NCBI GenBank assembly: GCA_934091055.1
Contig: CAKOKN010000001.1
Span: 124,001-188,000, forward strand
Source of the DNA: an uncultured Bacilli bacterium
GTDB lineage: Bacteria > Bacillota_I > Bacilli_A > RF39 > UBA660
DNA: 64,000 nucleotides
Direction of reading: 5' to 3'
Positions 8,771 through 17,029 of this stretch are shown in pieces. The first letter of the stretch is position 1, and every line of letters begins with the position of its first letter. The notes under the pieces were generated by a model. It did no database searches, was not told where the DNA came from, and was given only the letters and a program-made list of their open reading frames with translations. Made by a program: the position numbers and the translations under genes.

Positions 8771-10447
8771 ATGAAAAAAATAATATTTATTTTAACAATG
8801 TTTTTAGTACCAAGTATTGTTATGGCTAATGAAATTAAAGATATAAATATGAATATTTATATAGATAGTGAAGGCACTGCTTATGTAACAGAAGTATGGG
8901 ATGTTACTGCTAGTGAAAAGACAGAGTTTTATAAACAATATAAGAATTTATTTAATTCTAATATTATTGATTATAGAGTTAGTATGAATGAAGAAGACTT
9001 TGAATTAGTAGATTGGGATATTAATAAGAGCTTTAATGAAAAAGCATATAAATATGGTTATAACTATATTGAAGACGGTACTGAGTTATGTTTTGGTATA
9101 AGTAATTATGGTAATAATACTTATACATTACGTTATAATATAACTAATTTTATATATAATACGAGTGATGGTTATCAAATGGCTTATTGGAATTTAATAC
9201 AAAAGTCTAGTGATAGAATAGATCAAGTATATATAAGAATATATAGTGATTTTAAATATGAAGATACTTTAGATGTATGGGGTTATGGTAAGTATGGGGC
9301 TCCTACTTACGTTAGTGATGGTGTAATAGAAGTATCTTCAGAAGAAGCATTAACTTCTGATGAATATATAACAATATTAGTTAAGTTTCCTAAAGATACA
9401 TTTAATGTAAGTGAAACTTTAGATAAAACATTTGATGAATATTTAACTATGGCAAATGAAGGAGCAGAGTTATATACAGATGATTATGAAGAAAATAGTC
9501 TATCTAATATAATAATAGCTATAATAGGTTTTCTATTTCCAACATTAGTAATAGTTTTAACTATTATATATGCTTTTAGAAATGGTTATGGATATATTAA
9601 TAATAAGAAGATAAATAAAAAAGAAGTATTACCATTTAGAGATATACCTTGTAATAAGAATATGTATTATGCTAATACTTTAATTAGTTTAAATAATACT
9701 TTATTTGCCCCTTATAAAGAAACTAATATACTAGGAGCTATAATATTAAAATGGGTAGATGAAGATAAAATTAGATTTATAAATGAAACTAAGGGAGTAT
9801 TTGATAAGAATAATAGTAAGATAGATTTAACTATTAAACCTACTTTTGATATTAGATTAGAAGAAGAATTGTTTGATATGATGTATGAAGCTAGTAATGA
9901 TGGTATATTAGAAACTAAAGAATTAGAAAAATGGTGTAGAAAGAACTATACTAAGTTCTTAGAACTATTTACAAGAATTAAACAAGTAGGTATAGAAAGA
10001 CTAAAGAGTGAAAATCATATCTATAAAAGAAAAGATAAGAAAGAATGTAAATGTAAGAATGTTATGGATGATACTTTATATGAAGAGACTATTAAATTAT
10101 ATGGATTAAAGAAGTTTTTAGTAGACTTTTCTAGGATAGGTACTAGAGAAGTATTAGAAGTACATTTATGGAATGAATATTTAACTTTTGCCTATCTATT
10201 TGGAATAGCAGATAAAGTTACTAAGCAATTAAAGAACTTATATCCAGAAGTAGTACAAGATATGAGTAATAATAATATAGATTATGGTATGCTTTTATAT
10301 ATAAATCATATATCTACTTCTAGTGTAAGTGCTGCGAGTACTGCTAAAGCAAAAGCTGAAGGATACTCTGCTGGTGGAGGCGGCTTTGCTTCTGGTGGTG
10401 GAGGAGGTGGATCCTTCGGAGGTGGAGGATCTATGGGCTCTAGATAA
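8771..10447 (+). CDS. DUF2207 membrane protein with Gly-rich tail
   Basis: Predicted envelope protein of the DUF2207 family. It has a cleavable-looking signal peptide (MKKIIFILTMFLVPSIVMA), a large extracytoplasmic beta-rich domain (about residues 22-240), a transmembrane helix near 243-268, and a cytoplasmic part with winged-helix-like segments (ILGAIILKWVDEDKIRF). The tail consists almost only of Gly, Ser and Phe. No enzymatic motif is seen. The lemA gene is directly upstream and a metallopeptidase gene overlaps its stop (TAATG), suggesting a three-gene envelope unit. The Gly-rich ending is common in this family. Confidence 0.85.
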   Translation: MKKIIFILTMFLVPSIVMANEIKDINMNIYIDSEGTAYVTEVWDVTASEKTEFYKQYKNLFNSNIIDYRVSMNEEDFELVDWDINKSFNEKAYKYGYNYIEDGTELCFGISNYGNNTYTLRYNITNFIYNTSDGYQMAYWNLIQKSSDRIDQVYIRIYSDFKYEDTLDVWGYGKYGAPTYVSDGVIEVSSEEALTSDEYITILVKFPKDTFNVSETLDKTFDEYLTMANEGAELYTDDYEENSLSNIIIAIIGFLFPTLVIVLTIIYAFRNGYGYINNKKINKKEVLPFRDIPCNKNMYYANTLISLNNTLFAPYKETNILGAIILKWVDEDKIRFINETKGVFDKNNSKIDLTIKPTFDIRLEEELFDMMYEASNDGILETKELEKWCRKNYTKFLELFTRIKQVGIERLKSENHIYKRKDKKECKCKNVMDDTLYEETIKLYGLKKFLVDFSRIGTREVLEVHLWNEYLTFAYLFGIADKVTKQLKNLYPEVVQDMSNNNIDYGMLLYINHISTSSVSAASTAKAKAEGYSAGGGGFASGGGGGGSFGGGGSMGSR

Positions 10448-11076
10448 TGAATACATATATATTTAATAATAAGGAATACCAAATAGAAGTAATAAGAAAA
10501 AATAATAAAAATACTTATCTTAGAGTAAAGGATAATAAAATAGTAGTAACTACTAATTATTTAACTTCAAATAGAACAATATCTAAATTAATAACTTCTA
10601 ATAAAGAATTTATAGATAGAGCATTAACTAAAAGTATAAGTAAGAGTGAGGATACTTCATTTAAATTATTTGGTAGAGAATATGATATAATATATGGTTT
10701 TAAGGATACAGAAGTAGATAATAACAAGATATATACTAAAGATGAAAAGTCTTTGAATAAATATTTATCTTTATATATAACTAATATATATAGTGAAAGA
10801 TTAGACTACTGGTATAATAAATTTGAAGAAGATATACCAGTACCTAATCTAAAGGTTAGAAAAATGACAAGTAGATGGGGTGTGTGTAATATTAAAAATC
10901 ATAATGTTACATTAAATTCTGAATTATCTAAGTATGATATTAAAGCATTAGATTATGTAATAGTACACGAATTATCACATTTTATTCATCATAATCATTC
11001 TAAGGACTTCTGGCTATTAGTAGGTAAGTATTACCCTAAGTATAAAGAAGTAAGAAAGTATTTAAGAAATTCTTAA
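10447..11076 (+). CDS. YgjP-like zinc metallopeptidase
   Basis: Soluble 209-residue protein of the YgjP/WLM (DUF45) metallopeptidase group. The catalytic zinc motif is HELSH in VIVHELSHFIHHNHSKDFW (about residues 174-192), preceded by the family stretch KMTSRWGVC, which in relatives reads ..SRWGSC. A C-terminal helix (YPKYKEVRKYL) completes the pattern. The start codon overlaps the stop of the DUF2207 gene, so expression is coupled. The natural substrate of this family is not settled. Confidence 0.88.
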   Translation: MNTYIFNNKEYQIEVIRKNNKNTYLRVKDNKIVVTTNYLTSNRTISKLITSNKEFIDRALTKSISKSEDTSFKLFGREYDIIYGFKDTEVDNNKIYTKDEKSLNKYLSLYITNIYSERLDYWYNKFEEDIPVPNLKVRKMTSRWGVCNIKNHNVTLNSELSKYDIKALDYVIVHELSHFIHHNHSKDFWLLVGKYYPKYKEVRKYLRNS

Positions 11077-11105
11077 AAAAATACTTGTATAAATCAATGA
11101 CTTAT

Positions 11106-11137
11106 AAGAAAAGAATGAGATTATTCTTTTCTTTTTT
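11106..11137 (+). terminator. Rho-independent terminator
   Basis: AAGAAAAGAAT (11106-11116) pairs with ATTCTTTTCTT (11123-11133) across a six-base loop, followed by T. It ends the lemA-DUF2207-peptidase unit. Confidence 0.75.
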
Positions 11138-11175
11138 CGTTAAATATATTATAATAATAAAGAGGAAGTGGTATT

Positions 11176-11907
11176 ATGGTAATTACTTCAGTTAATAATA
11201 ATAAAATTAAAGATATTAATAAATTAAAAGAAAAAAAATATAGAGATAGTAGTAATAGTTTCTTAGTAGAGGGAGAACATCTAGTTATAGAAGCTTATAG
11301 AGAAAACTTAATTAAAGAATTAATAGTATTAGATGATAGTGATTTTATATTAGATGGAATACCTACTATTAAAGTTAGTAGTGAAGTAATGAAGAAATTA
11401 TCTAGTATGGATAGTTATCCTAGTGTTATAGGAGTAGCTAATAAAATTAGAGAAAAAGAATTAGGAAACTCTATACTTATATTAGACGATATACAAGATC
11501 CAGGTAATTTAGGTACTATTATTAGATCTAGTGCAGCTTTTGGTATAGATACAATAGTAGTTAGTCCTAAGACAGTAGATATATATAATATTAAAGTACT
11601 TAGAGCTACTCAAGGTATGCTATTTCATATAAATATAATAGTTAGAGAACTAGATAGTTTTATTACTAAACTAAAACAAGATAATTATAAAATATATGGT
11701 ACAAAAGTAGATAAAGGGGTTAATATTAAAGATATTACTATTAATAATAAATATGCTCTAGTAATGGGTAATGAAGGAAATGGAATTAGTGATAATGTGA
11801 GTAAGTTATGTGATGAGTATTTATATATAAAAATGAATGATAACGTAGAAAGTTTAAATGTAGGAGTAGCTACTTCAATACTTCTATATGAGATATATAA
11901 TAAATAA
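11176..11907 (+). CDS. TrmH/SpoU family RNA 2'-O-methyltransferase
   Basis: SPOUT-fold enzyme that methylates ribose in rRNA or tRNA with S-adenosylmethionine. The N-terminal substrate-binding domain (about residues 1-95) includes the pattern FLVEGEHLV. The catalytic domain has the three SPOUT motifs: DIQDPGNLGTIIRSSAAFG, ALVMGNEGNGIS and ESLNVGVATSILLYE, the last forming the knot. The 243-residue size fits the YsgA/RlmB-like branch of Firmicutes; the exact target nucleotide cannot be read from sequence. Its stop overlaps the start of rimM, so it has been built into the rimM-trmD operon. Confidence 0.92.
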   Translation: MVITSVNNNKIKDINKLKEKKYRDSSNSFLVEGEHLVIEAYRENLIKELIVLDDSDFILDGIPTIKVSSEVMKKLSSMDSYPSVIGVANKIREKELGNSILILDDIQDPGNLGTIIRSSAAFGIDTIVVSPKTVDIYNIKVLRATQGMLFHINIIVRELDSFITKLKQDNYKIYGTKVDKGVNIKDITINNKYALVMGNEGNGISDNVSKLCDEYLYIKMNDNVESLNVGVATSILLYEIYNK

Positions 11908-12389
11908 TGGAATTAATTAAGATTGGTAAAATAGTAAATACTCACGGTATAAAGGGAGAAATTAGATTATTATCTAAGTTTCCATATAAAGATAAAGTCT
12001 TTGTAAAAGATAATACTATATACATAGATAAAAAATATAAAGAAGTAATTAATAGTTATCGAAAACATAAGAATTTTGATATGATTACTCTAGTAGGATA
12101 TAATAATATCAATGAAGTACTTAAATACAATGGTAAGTATGTGTATATTAATAAAGAAGATATTATATTAGATAAAGATAATTACTTAGATGAAGAATTA
12201 ATAGGACTTAGTGTTATATTTAATAATGAAGTAAAAGGGGTTATTACTAATATAGAAAGATATGATAAAGTAGTATTATTTGTAATTGATAATGGTAAAT
12301 ATCTAGTACCATATAATAATAATTTAATAGATAAAATAGATATTAATAATAAGAGAATATATATTAAAAATATAAGTGGTTTATTTTAA
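11907..12389 (+). CDS. rimM: Ribosome maturation factor RimM
   Basis: Assembly factor that binds ribosomal protein S19 and helps mature the 30S head domain. The N-terminal RimM domain begins with the diagnostic IGKIVNTHGIKGEIRLLS (residues 5-22), and the C-terminal half has the PRC-barrel pattern (LIGLSVIFNN, VVLFVIDNGKYLVPY). Length is 160 residues, as expected. It overlaps the upstream methyltransferase stop (TAATG) and precedes trmD, its usual partner. rpsP, normally at the head of this operon, is not in the window. Confidence 0.94.
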   Translation: MELIKIGKIVNTHGIKGEIRLLSKFPYKDKVFVKDNTIYIDKKYKEVINSYRKHKNFDMITLVGYNNINEVLKYNGKYVYINKEDIILDKDNYLDEELIGLSVIFNNEVKGVITNIERYDKVVLFVIDNGKYLVPYNNNLIDKIDINNKRIYIKNISGLF

Positions 12390-12443
12390 ATAGTTTACTT
12401 TTAATATTTAATATATTATAATTATTATGAGAGAGGTAATAAT

Positions 12444-13121
12444 ATGAAGATAGATGTACTTACTTTATTTCCTAATATGTATGATAATTTTCTTTCAGAA
12501 TCTATTATTAAAAGAGCTATAGAAGATGGTAAGGTAGAAGTTAATGTTCATAATATTAGAGATTATACTGTATATAAGAATAATCAAGTAGATGATTATC
12601 CTTATGGTGGTGGTTCTGGTATGGTACTTATGTGTGATCCTATATTTAGAGCTATAGATGAGTTATATACTGAAGATTGTTTAGTTATTATGATGACACC
12701 TTCAGGTAAGGTATATAAGCAAAGTATTGCCACAGAAATAGCTTTAAAGAAACATATTATTATACTATGTGGTCATTATGAGGGATTTGATGAGAGAATC
12801 AAGTCTATTACTGATTTAGAGTTATCTATAGGAGATTATGTTCTTACAGGAGGAGAAATACCTTCGATGGTAGTTATGGACTCTGTGATTAGATTAGTAG
12901 ATGGTGTAATTAGTAGTGGTTCATTAGAGTCAGAAAGCTTTAATAATAATTTACTTGATTATCCTAATTATACTAAACCATATGAATATAGAGGTATGAA
13001 AGTACCTGAAGTACTTATAAGTGGTCATCATAAGAATATAGATGAATATAGGAAAAAAGAACAACTTAGATTAACTAAAGAGAATAGACCAGATCTATTA
13101 AAGGGGGAAGATGATGAGTAA
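12444..13121 (+). CDS. trmD: tRNA (guanine-37-N1)-methyltransferase TrmD
   Basis: Methylates G37 next to the anticodon, preventing +1 frameshifts. The full trefoil-knot enzyme is present in 225 residues: the N-terminal MKIDVLTLFPNMY, the DDYPYGGGSGMVL loop, the cofactor motif ILCGHYEGFDERI, the knot SIGDYVLTGGE, and the C-terminal EVLISGHHKNIDEYR. It is preceded by GAGAGGT. rimM lies just upstream and an unknown gene overlaps its last 11 bases. Confidence 0.97.
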   Translation: MKIDVLTLFPNMYDNFLSESIIKRAIEDGKVEVNVHNIRDYTVYKNNQVDDYPYGGGSGMVLMCDPIFRAIDELYTEDCLVIMMTPSGKVYKQSIATEIALKKHIIILCGHYEGFDERIKSITDLELSIGDYVLTGGEIPSMVVMDSVIRLVDGVISSGSLESESFNNNLLDYPNYTKPYEYRGMKVPEVLISGHHKNIDEYRKKEQLRLTKENRPDLLKGEDDE

Positions 13122-13593
13122 TTACTTTGTTAGCAAAGACAGTAAAACGGGTGAAATTGTTTATTTAGAATATGATAAAAAAGGATATAAGGTAAAACCT
13201 AAGACTACTAAAAAAGACGCTATAGAAGTAAATAAAATAGTATTTGTGTCTCCTGAACTTACTAAGAAATTATTAAAGAAGAAGATTGATCATAAGATAT
13301 CTAAGTTATTATTAGAACTTAATACTATAGATGATGGTGATGATGGAGATCCTTCTAGAGTAAGAAATATGCTTGTAGAGGCAGAAAGATTAAAACTTAT
13401 GATAATTAATACTTACCGTAAGTATTTAGGTAATAGTTATACTACGCTTACTTTAAAGAAGATGGAGATTATTATTGATGGCTTTAGAAAGAAACTATAT
13501 ACTATTAATACAAAGAAACAACAAGAATTACTTATTAGAATGATGGAATTAGAAGCTATGGAAGCTAGTGAAAAGAAAGGAAAAGGAAGATAA
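13111..13593 (+). CDS. Hypothetical protein
   Basis: Unrecognised 160-residue soluble, Lys-rich helical protein. The first 60 residues look beta-rich (GEIVYLEYDKKGYKVK) and the rest is predicted helix with a central acidic patch (DDGDDGDPS). It starts inside the end of trmD (overlap of 11 bases; a second ATG at 13114 is equally placed after AAGGGGGA), so it is made with trmD, and is followed 19 bases later by the kinase-like gene. No motif points to a function. Confidence 0.7.
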   Translation: MMSNYFVSKDSKTGEIVYLEYDKKGYKVKPKTTKKDAIEVNKIVFVSPELTKKLLKKKIDHKISKLLLELNTIDDGDDGDPSRVRNMLVEAERLKLMIINTYRKYLGNSYTTLTLKKMEIIIDGFRKKLYTINTKKQQELLIRMMELEAMEASEKKGKGR

Positions 13594-13612
13594 TCTATTT
13601 TGGGGGTATTTA

Positions 13613-14299
13613 ATGAGATTATATAATGATAAGAGAGAACGGATTATTTATAATAGTGAGAATAGAATAGGGGAAGGCTACTATGGGTATGTATATTTAC
13701 TTTCTTCTTCTTTATGTATTAAAGTATTTAAAAAAAGAAAACAAGATTATGATAAAGAGACTTTTACTTTGATTAGAGATTTGCATCTTAAGAATTTTTA
13801 TAATATTGAGTCTCTTTTATATACTTCAAGTGGTAATTTTGGTGGGTATACTATGGAGTATTGTGAAAAGGATGATATTAATATTCTTACGATGCCTAGT
13901 GATTATACTTTATATAATTTATTTAATATATATTCTTCGATTGAAGTATTATCTAAACTTGGTATATTTGTAGAGGACTTACATACTGGTAATGTTGTAC
14001 TTAATTCTAAGGATATTACGGTTATTGATACTGATTTGTATCATAAGGTGGATGATGAAAAGTTAGCACTTCATAATAATTTTTTAGTTGAGGGTTTATT
14101 TAGAGATTTATATTTAGAAGCTTTAAATAGATATTGTATAGAAAGTAATGGGAACACTAATAATATTAATAAAGAATATAATTTATATAGAGTAGATGAT
14201 TTATTTCTTTATAATCGTAATGATGGCTTTAATAAGACTATTAAGAGGCTCTGCAAGTATAAGTATCCTATTGATTATATTAGAAAAAGAGGAAAGTGA
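13613..14299 (+). CDS. Protein-kinase-fold protein
   Basis: 228-residue protein with the outline of a protein kinase. Residues 18-39 give a glycine loop and a lysine strand (GEGYYGYVYLLSS, then CIKVFKK). A hinge-like MEYC follows, and the C-lobe has EDLHTGNVVLNSKDITVIDTDLY. There the catalytic-loop Asp-Leu-His-x-Gly-Asn is kept, while the metal-binding DFG is replaced by DTD. The usual HRD is not present, so it may be an atypical kinase or phosphotransferase. The frame is open from 13568, but the ATG at 13613 follows TTTTGGGGG and is chosen. It ends the trmD transcript at a strong hairpin. Confidence 0.65.
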   Translation: MRLYNDKRERIIYNSENRIGEGYYGYVYLLSSSLCIKVFKKRKQDYDKETFTLIRDLHLKNFYNIESLLYTSSGNFGGYTMEYCEKDDINILTMPSDYTLYNLFNIYSSIEVLSKLGIFVEDLHTGNVVLNSKDITVIDTDLYHKVDDEKLALHNNFLVEGLFRDLYLEALNRYCIESNGNTNNINKEYNLYRVDDLFLYNRNDGFNKTIKRLCKYKYPIDYIRKRGK

Positions 14300-14312
14300 T
14301 ATTCCTCTTTTT
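14284..14312. terminator. Bidirectional terminator after kinase-like gene and trpS
   Basis: AAAAAGAGGAA (14284-14294) pairs perfectly with TTCCTCTTTTT (14302-14312). T-runs occur on both strands, and it separates two converging genes. Confidence 0.8.
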
Positions 14313-14328
14313 ATAGTATATGTATTTG

Positions 14329-15312
14329 TTATCTATGTAATCCAACAGTATTTTTTAATAACATATATTTTTCTTTAGCTATTTTACTTGTTTTATCTCT
14401 TCCTTCATCTAAGATTGTATCTAATTCACTACTATTTAGTATTTGATAATATTTTTCTTGAATAGGGAGTAGGGTATCTGCAATTATTTTAGCTAAGTCT
14501 TTTTTAAATGTACCATAGTTACTATCTTTATATTTTTCTTCTACTTCTTCAATAGTTAGGTCTGTAAGTGATGTATATATGTTTATTAAGTTACTTATAC
14601 CTTTCTTTGTTTCTGGATTATATTTTATTTCCATTTCTGAGTCTGTAGTTGCAGACATTATTTTTTTAGTTATAGCTTTTTCATCATCAAGTAAATATAT
14701 TATACCCTTTGGATTATCTCCGGATTTACTCATCTTTTTAGTAGGGTCTACTAGATCCATTATTTTAGCTCCATCTTCAGGTATTAATGGTTCTGGTAGT
14801 TTAAATACTTCTTTATGGTATTTATTATTTACTCTTCCTGCTATATTTCTTGCTAGTTCAACGTGTTGTTTTTGGTCTCCTCCTACAGGAATATAATCTG
14901 GGTCATATAGTAAGATATCACTAGCCATAAGTATAGGGTAGGTAAGTAGTCCTGCGGAGAAGTTTTTATGTTTTCTACTCTTATCTTTGAACTGAGTCAT
15001 TCTACCTAATTCTCCATATGGAGTAAGGCACTCTAATATCCAAGAAGCATTAGCGTGATATAAATTTTCTGATTGAATAAAAATGGTATTCTTTTTAGGA
15101 TCTACGCCACAAGCTAGATAAAGTGCAATTAGGCTTTTTATATTTTTTGAAAGTACTTCAGGATCTTGAGGTACGGTAATAGCGTGCATATCTGCGACAA
15201 AGATAAAAGATTCGTATTCTTCTTGAAACTTTACCATTTGTTTGATTGCTCCAATATAGTTACCTAAAGTTATACTGCCACTTGGTTGTAATCCTGTTAA
15301 TATTCTTTTCAT
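14329..15312 (-). CDS. trpS: Tryptophanyl-tRNA synthetase
   Basis: Class Ic synthetase charging tRNA-Trp. It has the TrpRS start RILTGLQPSGSITLGNYIGAI (HIGH-equivalent in SGSITLGNY), the KMSKS loop as KKMSKSGDNP (about residue 195), and the normal length of 327 residues. The start ATG follows AGAAAGGAAGAT and the promoter at 15340-15368. Unlike aspS and pheS in this window, no T-box or trp leader precedes it; the untranslated leader is only about 20-25 bases. Confidence 0.97.
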   Translation of the reverse strand: MKRILTGLQPSGSITLGNYIGAIKQMVKFQEEYESFIFVADMHAITVPQDPEVLSKNIKSLIALYLACGVDPKKNTIFIQSENLYHANASWILECLTPYGELGRMTQFKDKSRKHKNFSAGLLTYPILMASDILLYDPDYIPVGGDQKQHVELARNIAGRVNNKYHKEVFKLPEPLIPEDGAKIMDLVDPTKKMSKSGDNPKGIIYLLDDEKAITKKIMSATTDSEMEIKYNPETKKGISNLINIYTSLTDLTIEEVEEKYKDSNYGTFKKDLAKIIADTLLPIQEKYYQILNSSELDTILDEGRDKTSKIAKEKYMLLKNTVGLHR

Positions 15313-15339
15313 ATTTTATCTTCCTTTCTAACTGTTTTA

Positions 15340-15368
15340 ATTATACTACAATTAGTGGTTATAATCAA
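15340..15368 (-). promoter_or_regulatory. trpS promoter
   Basis: On the minus strand TTGATT (15368-15363), a 17-base spacer and TATAAT (15345-15340). Confidence 0.65.
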
Positions 15369-15391
15369 TAATATTTTTTTGATAATTTATA

Positions 15392-15874
15392 TTATTCTTT
15401 TGGCGATTTATCTAGTTCCTTTAATAATATATTTTTAATATAATCTATGTCTGTAAAAAATAGATTTAGACCATTAGATTTTAAAGATAATATATACTTA
15501 AAATCGTTTATAATTATTTTTTCAACTGCTGATGACACTTTTATAAATTTACCATCAATTGTATGTTTACTTTGAATATATTTTTCTAATGTTGGAAATG
15601 CATTTTGGATTAAAATAGCTTGCTCTTTTCCGGCTATTTTTTTAATTAATATTGTTTTGCAAGTTCCATATTTCTTTTTCTTTTTTTCAATAATAATTTT
15701 ATATTTTTCTATTTTAGTACTTAGTGGAATAAACCATAGCATATCTTGATCTTTTATCGCTAAATAAGAAGGTCTAGAGTGACCGTTCTCGTGATTTATC
15801 ATCAACCCTTTATTATTAATTTTATCGAAAAATTCATCTTTGATATGATATAAATATCCTGTCTGTGCTTCCAT
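15392..15874 (-). CDS. Type III toxin-antitoxin endoribonuclease, ToxN/CptN/TenpN-like
   Basis: Probable RNA-cleaving toxin held inactive by the repeat RNA encoded just upstream. The 160-residue product has the compact beta-barrel layout of the ToxN/AbiQ superfamily: an early YLYHIKDEFFD strand, then GHSRPSYLAIKDQDMLWFIP and LSTKIEKY (about residues 31-58), followed by a Lys-rich strand pair and C-terminal helices. The GHsRPsYlai-WfiPLSs-K pattern is what I recall for CptN/TenpN members. The strongest support is context: promoter, two structured repeats, a terminator hairpin, AGGAG and then this ORF, the arrangement defining type III systems. Subfamily assignment is uncertain. Confidence 0.82.
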   Translation of the reverse strand: MEAQTGYLYHIKDEFFDKINNKGLMINHENGHSRPSYLAIKDQDMLWFIPLSTKIEKYKIIIEKKKKKYGTCKTILIKKIAGKEQAILIQNAFPTLEKYIQSKHTIDGKFIKVSSAVEKIIINDFKYILSLKSNGLNLFFTDIDYIKNILLKELDKSPKE

Positions 15875-15912
15875 CTGATCAACTCCTGTAGATTTTTTTG
15901 CTTAAAATAAAT

Positions 15913-15942
15913 GAAAACTCTATTATAACTAACAGAGTTTTC
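15913..15942 (-). terminator. Attenuating terminator between antitoxin RNA and toxin
   Basis: Minus-strand GAAAACTCT (15942-15934) pairs with AGAGTTTTC (15921-15913) in a nine-pair stem ending in a T-rich arm. In type III systems such a hairpin makes antitoxin RNA exceed toxin mRNA. Confidence 0.8.
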
Positions 15943-16077
15943 GAACATTTACAACCGAGATCATTTATTACTCGCACCACTCGGAAGCGATTAACATTTC
16001 ACGACTAGGATCATTTATTACTCGCACCACCTAGAAGCGATTAACATTTATATTATTATTATACTTTCTCCAAATAC
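15943..16077 (-). ncRNA. Type III antitoxin RNA
   Basis: Predicted antitoxin transcript of the module, starting near 16077 and running through two repeats into the terminator at 15942-15913. Each repeat would be cut out by the toxin and would bind it. Within each repeat a five-pair stem encloses an identical 20-base loop region; between the repeats three of the five pairs differ, each by a compensatory change (CTAGG/CCTAG against CCGAG/CTCGG), which is direct evidence of selection on RNA structure. The number of repeats (two) is at the low end for the class and fits CptI/TenpI-type antitoxins. Confidence 0.8.
15944..16049 (-). repeat. Two tandem 49-50 base antitoxin repeats
   Basis: Unit one spans 15944-15992 and unit two 15993-16042, with the first seven bases of a third copy (AACATTT) at 16043-16049. 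Stem arms are at 15955-15959/15980-15984 and 16005-16009/16030-16034. The 20 bases between the arms and the AAGCGATT after them are identical in both units. Confidence 0.9.
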
Positions 16078-16083
16078 AACAGT

Positions 16084-16112
16084 AATATACTATATTTTAT
16101 AAAAAATGTCAA
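16084..16112 (-). promoter_or_regulatory. Promoter of the type III toxin-antitoxin operon
   Basis: Minus-strand TTGACA (16112-16107), a 17-base spacer and TATATT (16089-16084). This near-consensus promoter suits a highly expressed antitoxin RNA. Confidence 0.8.
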
Positions 16113-16228
16113 TATTTTGTCATAAAACAGACAAATTTTTATTTGCATTAATATTATATGAAGTTTATTATTTTTTAATCAATAATATTTTGCTTATTCT
16201 AAGCATATAATTAGATGGTGATATTGAT

Positions 16229-16987
16229 ATGAATAATTATTCTTTTGCTTTTTTACTTACTATTTTAGCAGGATTATCAACAATGATTGGAACTGTGGTT
16301 ATTTTTATAAAGAGGTATAATCATAATAAGATAGTATTATCTTCTTTAGCTTTTGCAGCAGGTGTTATGATATGTGTATCTATTACTGATCTAGTACCAG
16401 AAGCTTTGACGCTCTTAAGGGGGAGTGTTAGTGATAGTTCTTCAATAATATTATGTATTTTAGGCATTATACTAGGAGTAGTTATTTCTATGTTAATAGA
16501 TTATTATTTACCTGATAAACCAATTAGTAATACACAAGATAAATCTTTATTTAAAGTAGGTATTATATCTATGATAGCTATTATATTACATAATATACCC
16601 GAAGGTATTGCAACTTTTGTGGCTACTAATAGCAGTGTATCTTTAGGTATTACTCTTGCTCTTGCTATAGCTATGCATAATATACCTGAAGGAATTAGTA
16701 TATCAGTACCTTTATATTATTCTACTGGTAGTAAAAAAAGAGCAATAATGTATACTCTTATATCAGCATTATCAGAACCATTTGGAGCCTTACTTGCATA
16801 CTTATTTTTAAAAGATATAATGAATGATATAATACTAGGAATACTATTCTCTATAATAGCAGGTATAATGCTTCAAATATCTTTTTGTGAATTAATTCCT
16901 ACTACTAAGAAATATAATAATAAAAAAACAGCTATAATATTCTTTATACTAGGAGTAATTTTTATGTTATTAAAGTTTATTATTTAA
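16229..16987 (+). CDS. ZIP family metal transporter
   Basis: Membrane carrier for zinc or related divalent metals. The 252-residue protein has eight hydrophobic helices. The metal-site motif HNIPEG occurs twice, at residues 121-126 (helix IV) and 150-155 (helix V), the hallmark of the ZupT-like branch. A His/Asp-rich cytoplasmic loop is short. The gene stands alone after GATGGTGAT with TATAAT at 16206-16211; no Zur-type operator could be identified. Metal specificity cannot be read from the sequence. Confidence 0.94.
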   Translation: MNNYSFAFLLTILAGLSTMIGTVVIFIKRYNHNKIVLSSLAFAAGVMICVSITDLVPEALTLLRGSVSDSSSIILCILGIILGVVISMLIDYYLPDKPISNTQDKSLFKVGIISMIAIILHNIPEGIATFVATNSSVSLGITLALAIAMHNIPEGISISVPLYYSTGSKKRAIMYTLISALSEPFGALLAYLFLKDIMNDIILGILFSIIAGIMLQISFCELIPTTKKYNNKKTAIIFFILGVIFMLLKFII

Positions 16988-17029
16988 TTTTTTATATAAT
17001 TGTGCTATACTTAATATGGTGATGACATA

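Noticed and set aside
15944..16049. Two near-identical direct repeats considered as a CRISPR array
   Set aside because: There are only two units, the supposed spacers are themselves conserved, and the repeats lie between a promoter and a toxin gene, which fits a type III antitoxin.
16058..16063. Second minus-strand TATAAT before the antitoxin repeats
   Set aside because: It has no -35 at a suitable distance; the TTGACA is already matched by TATATT at 17 bases.
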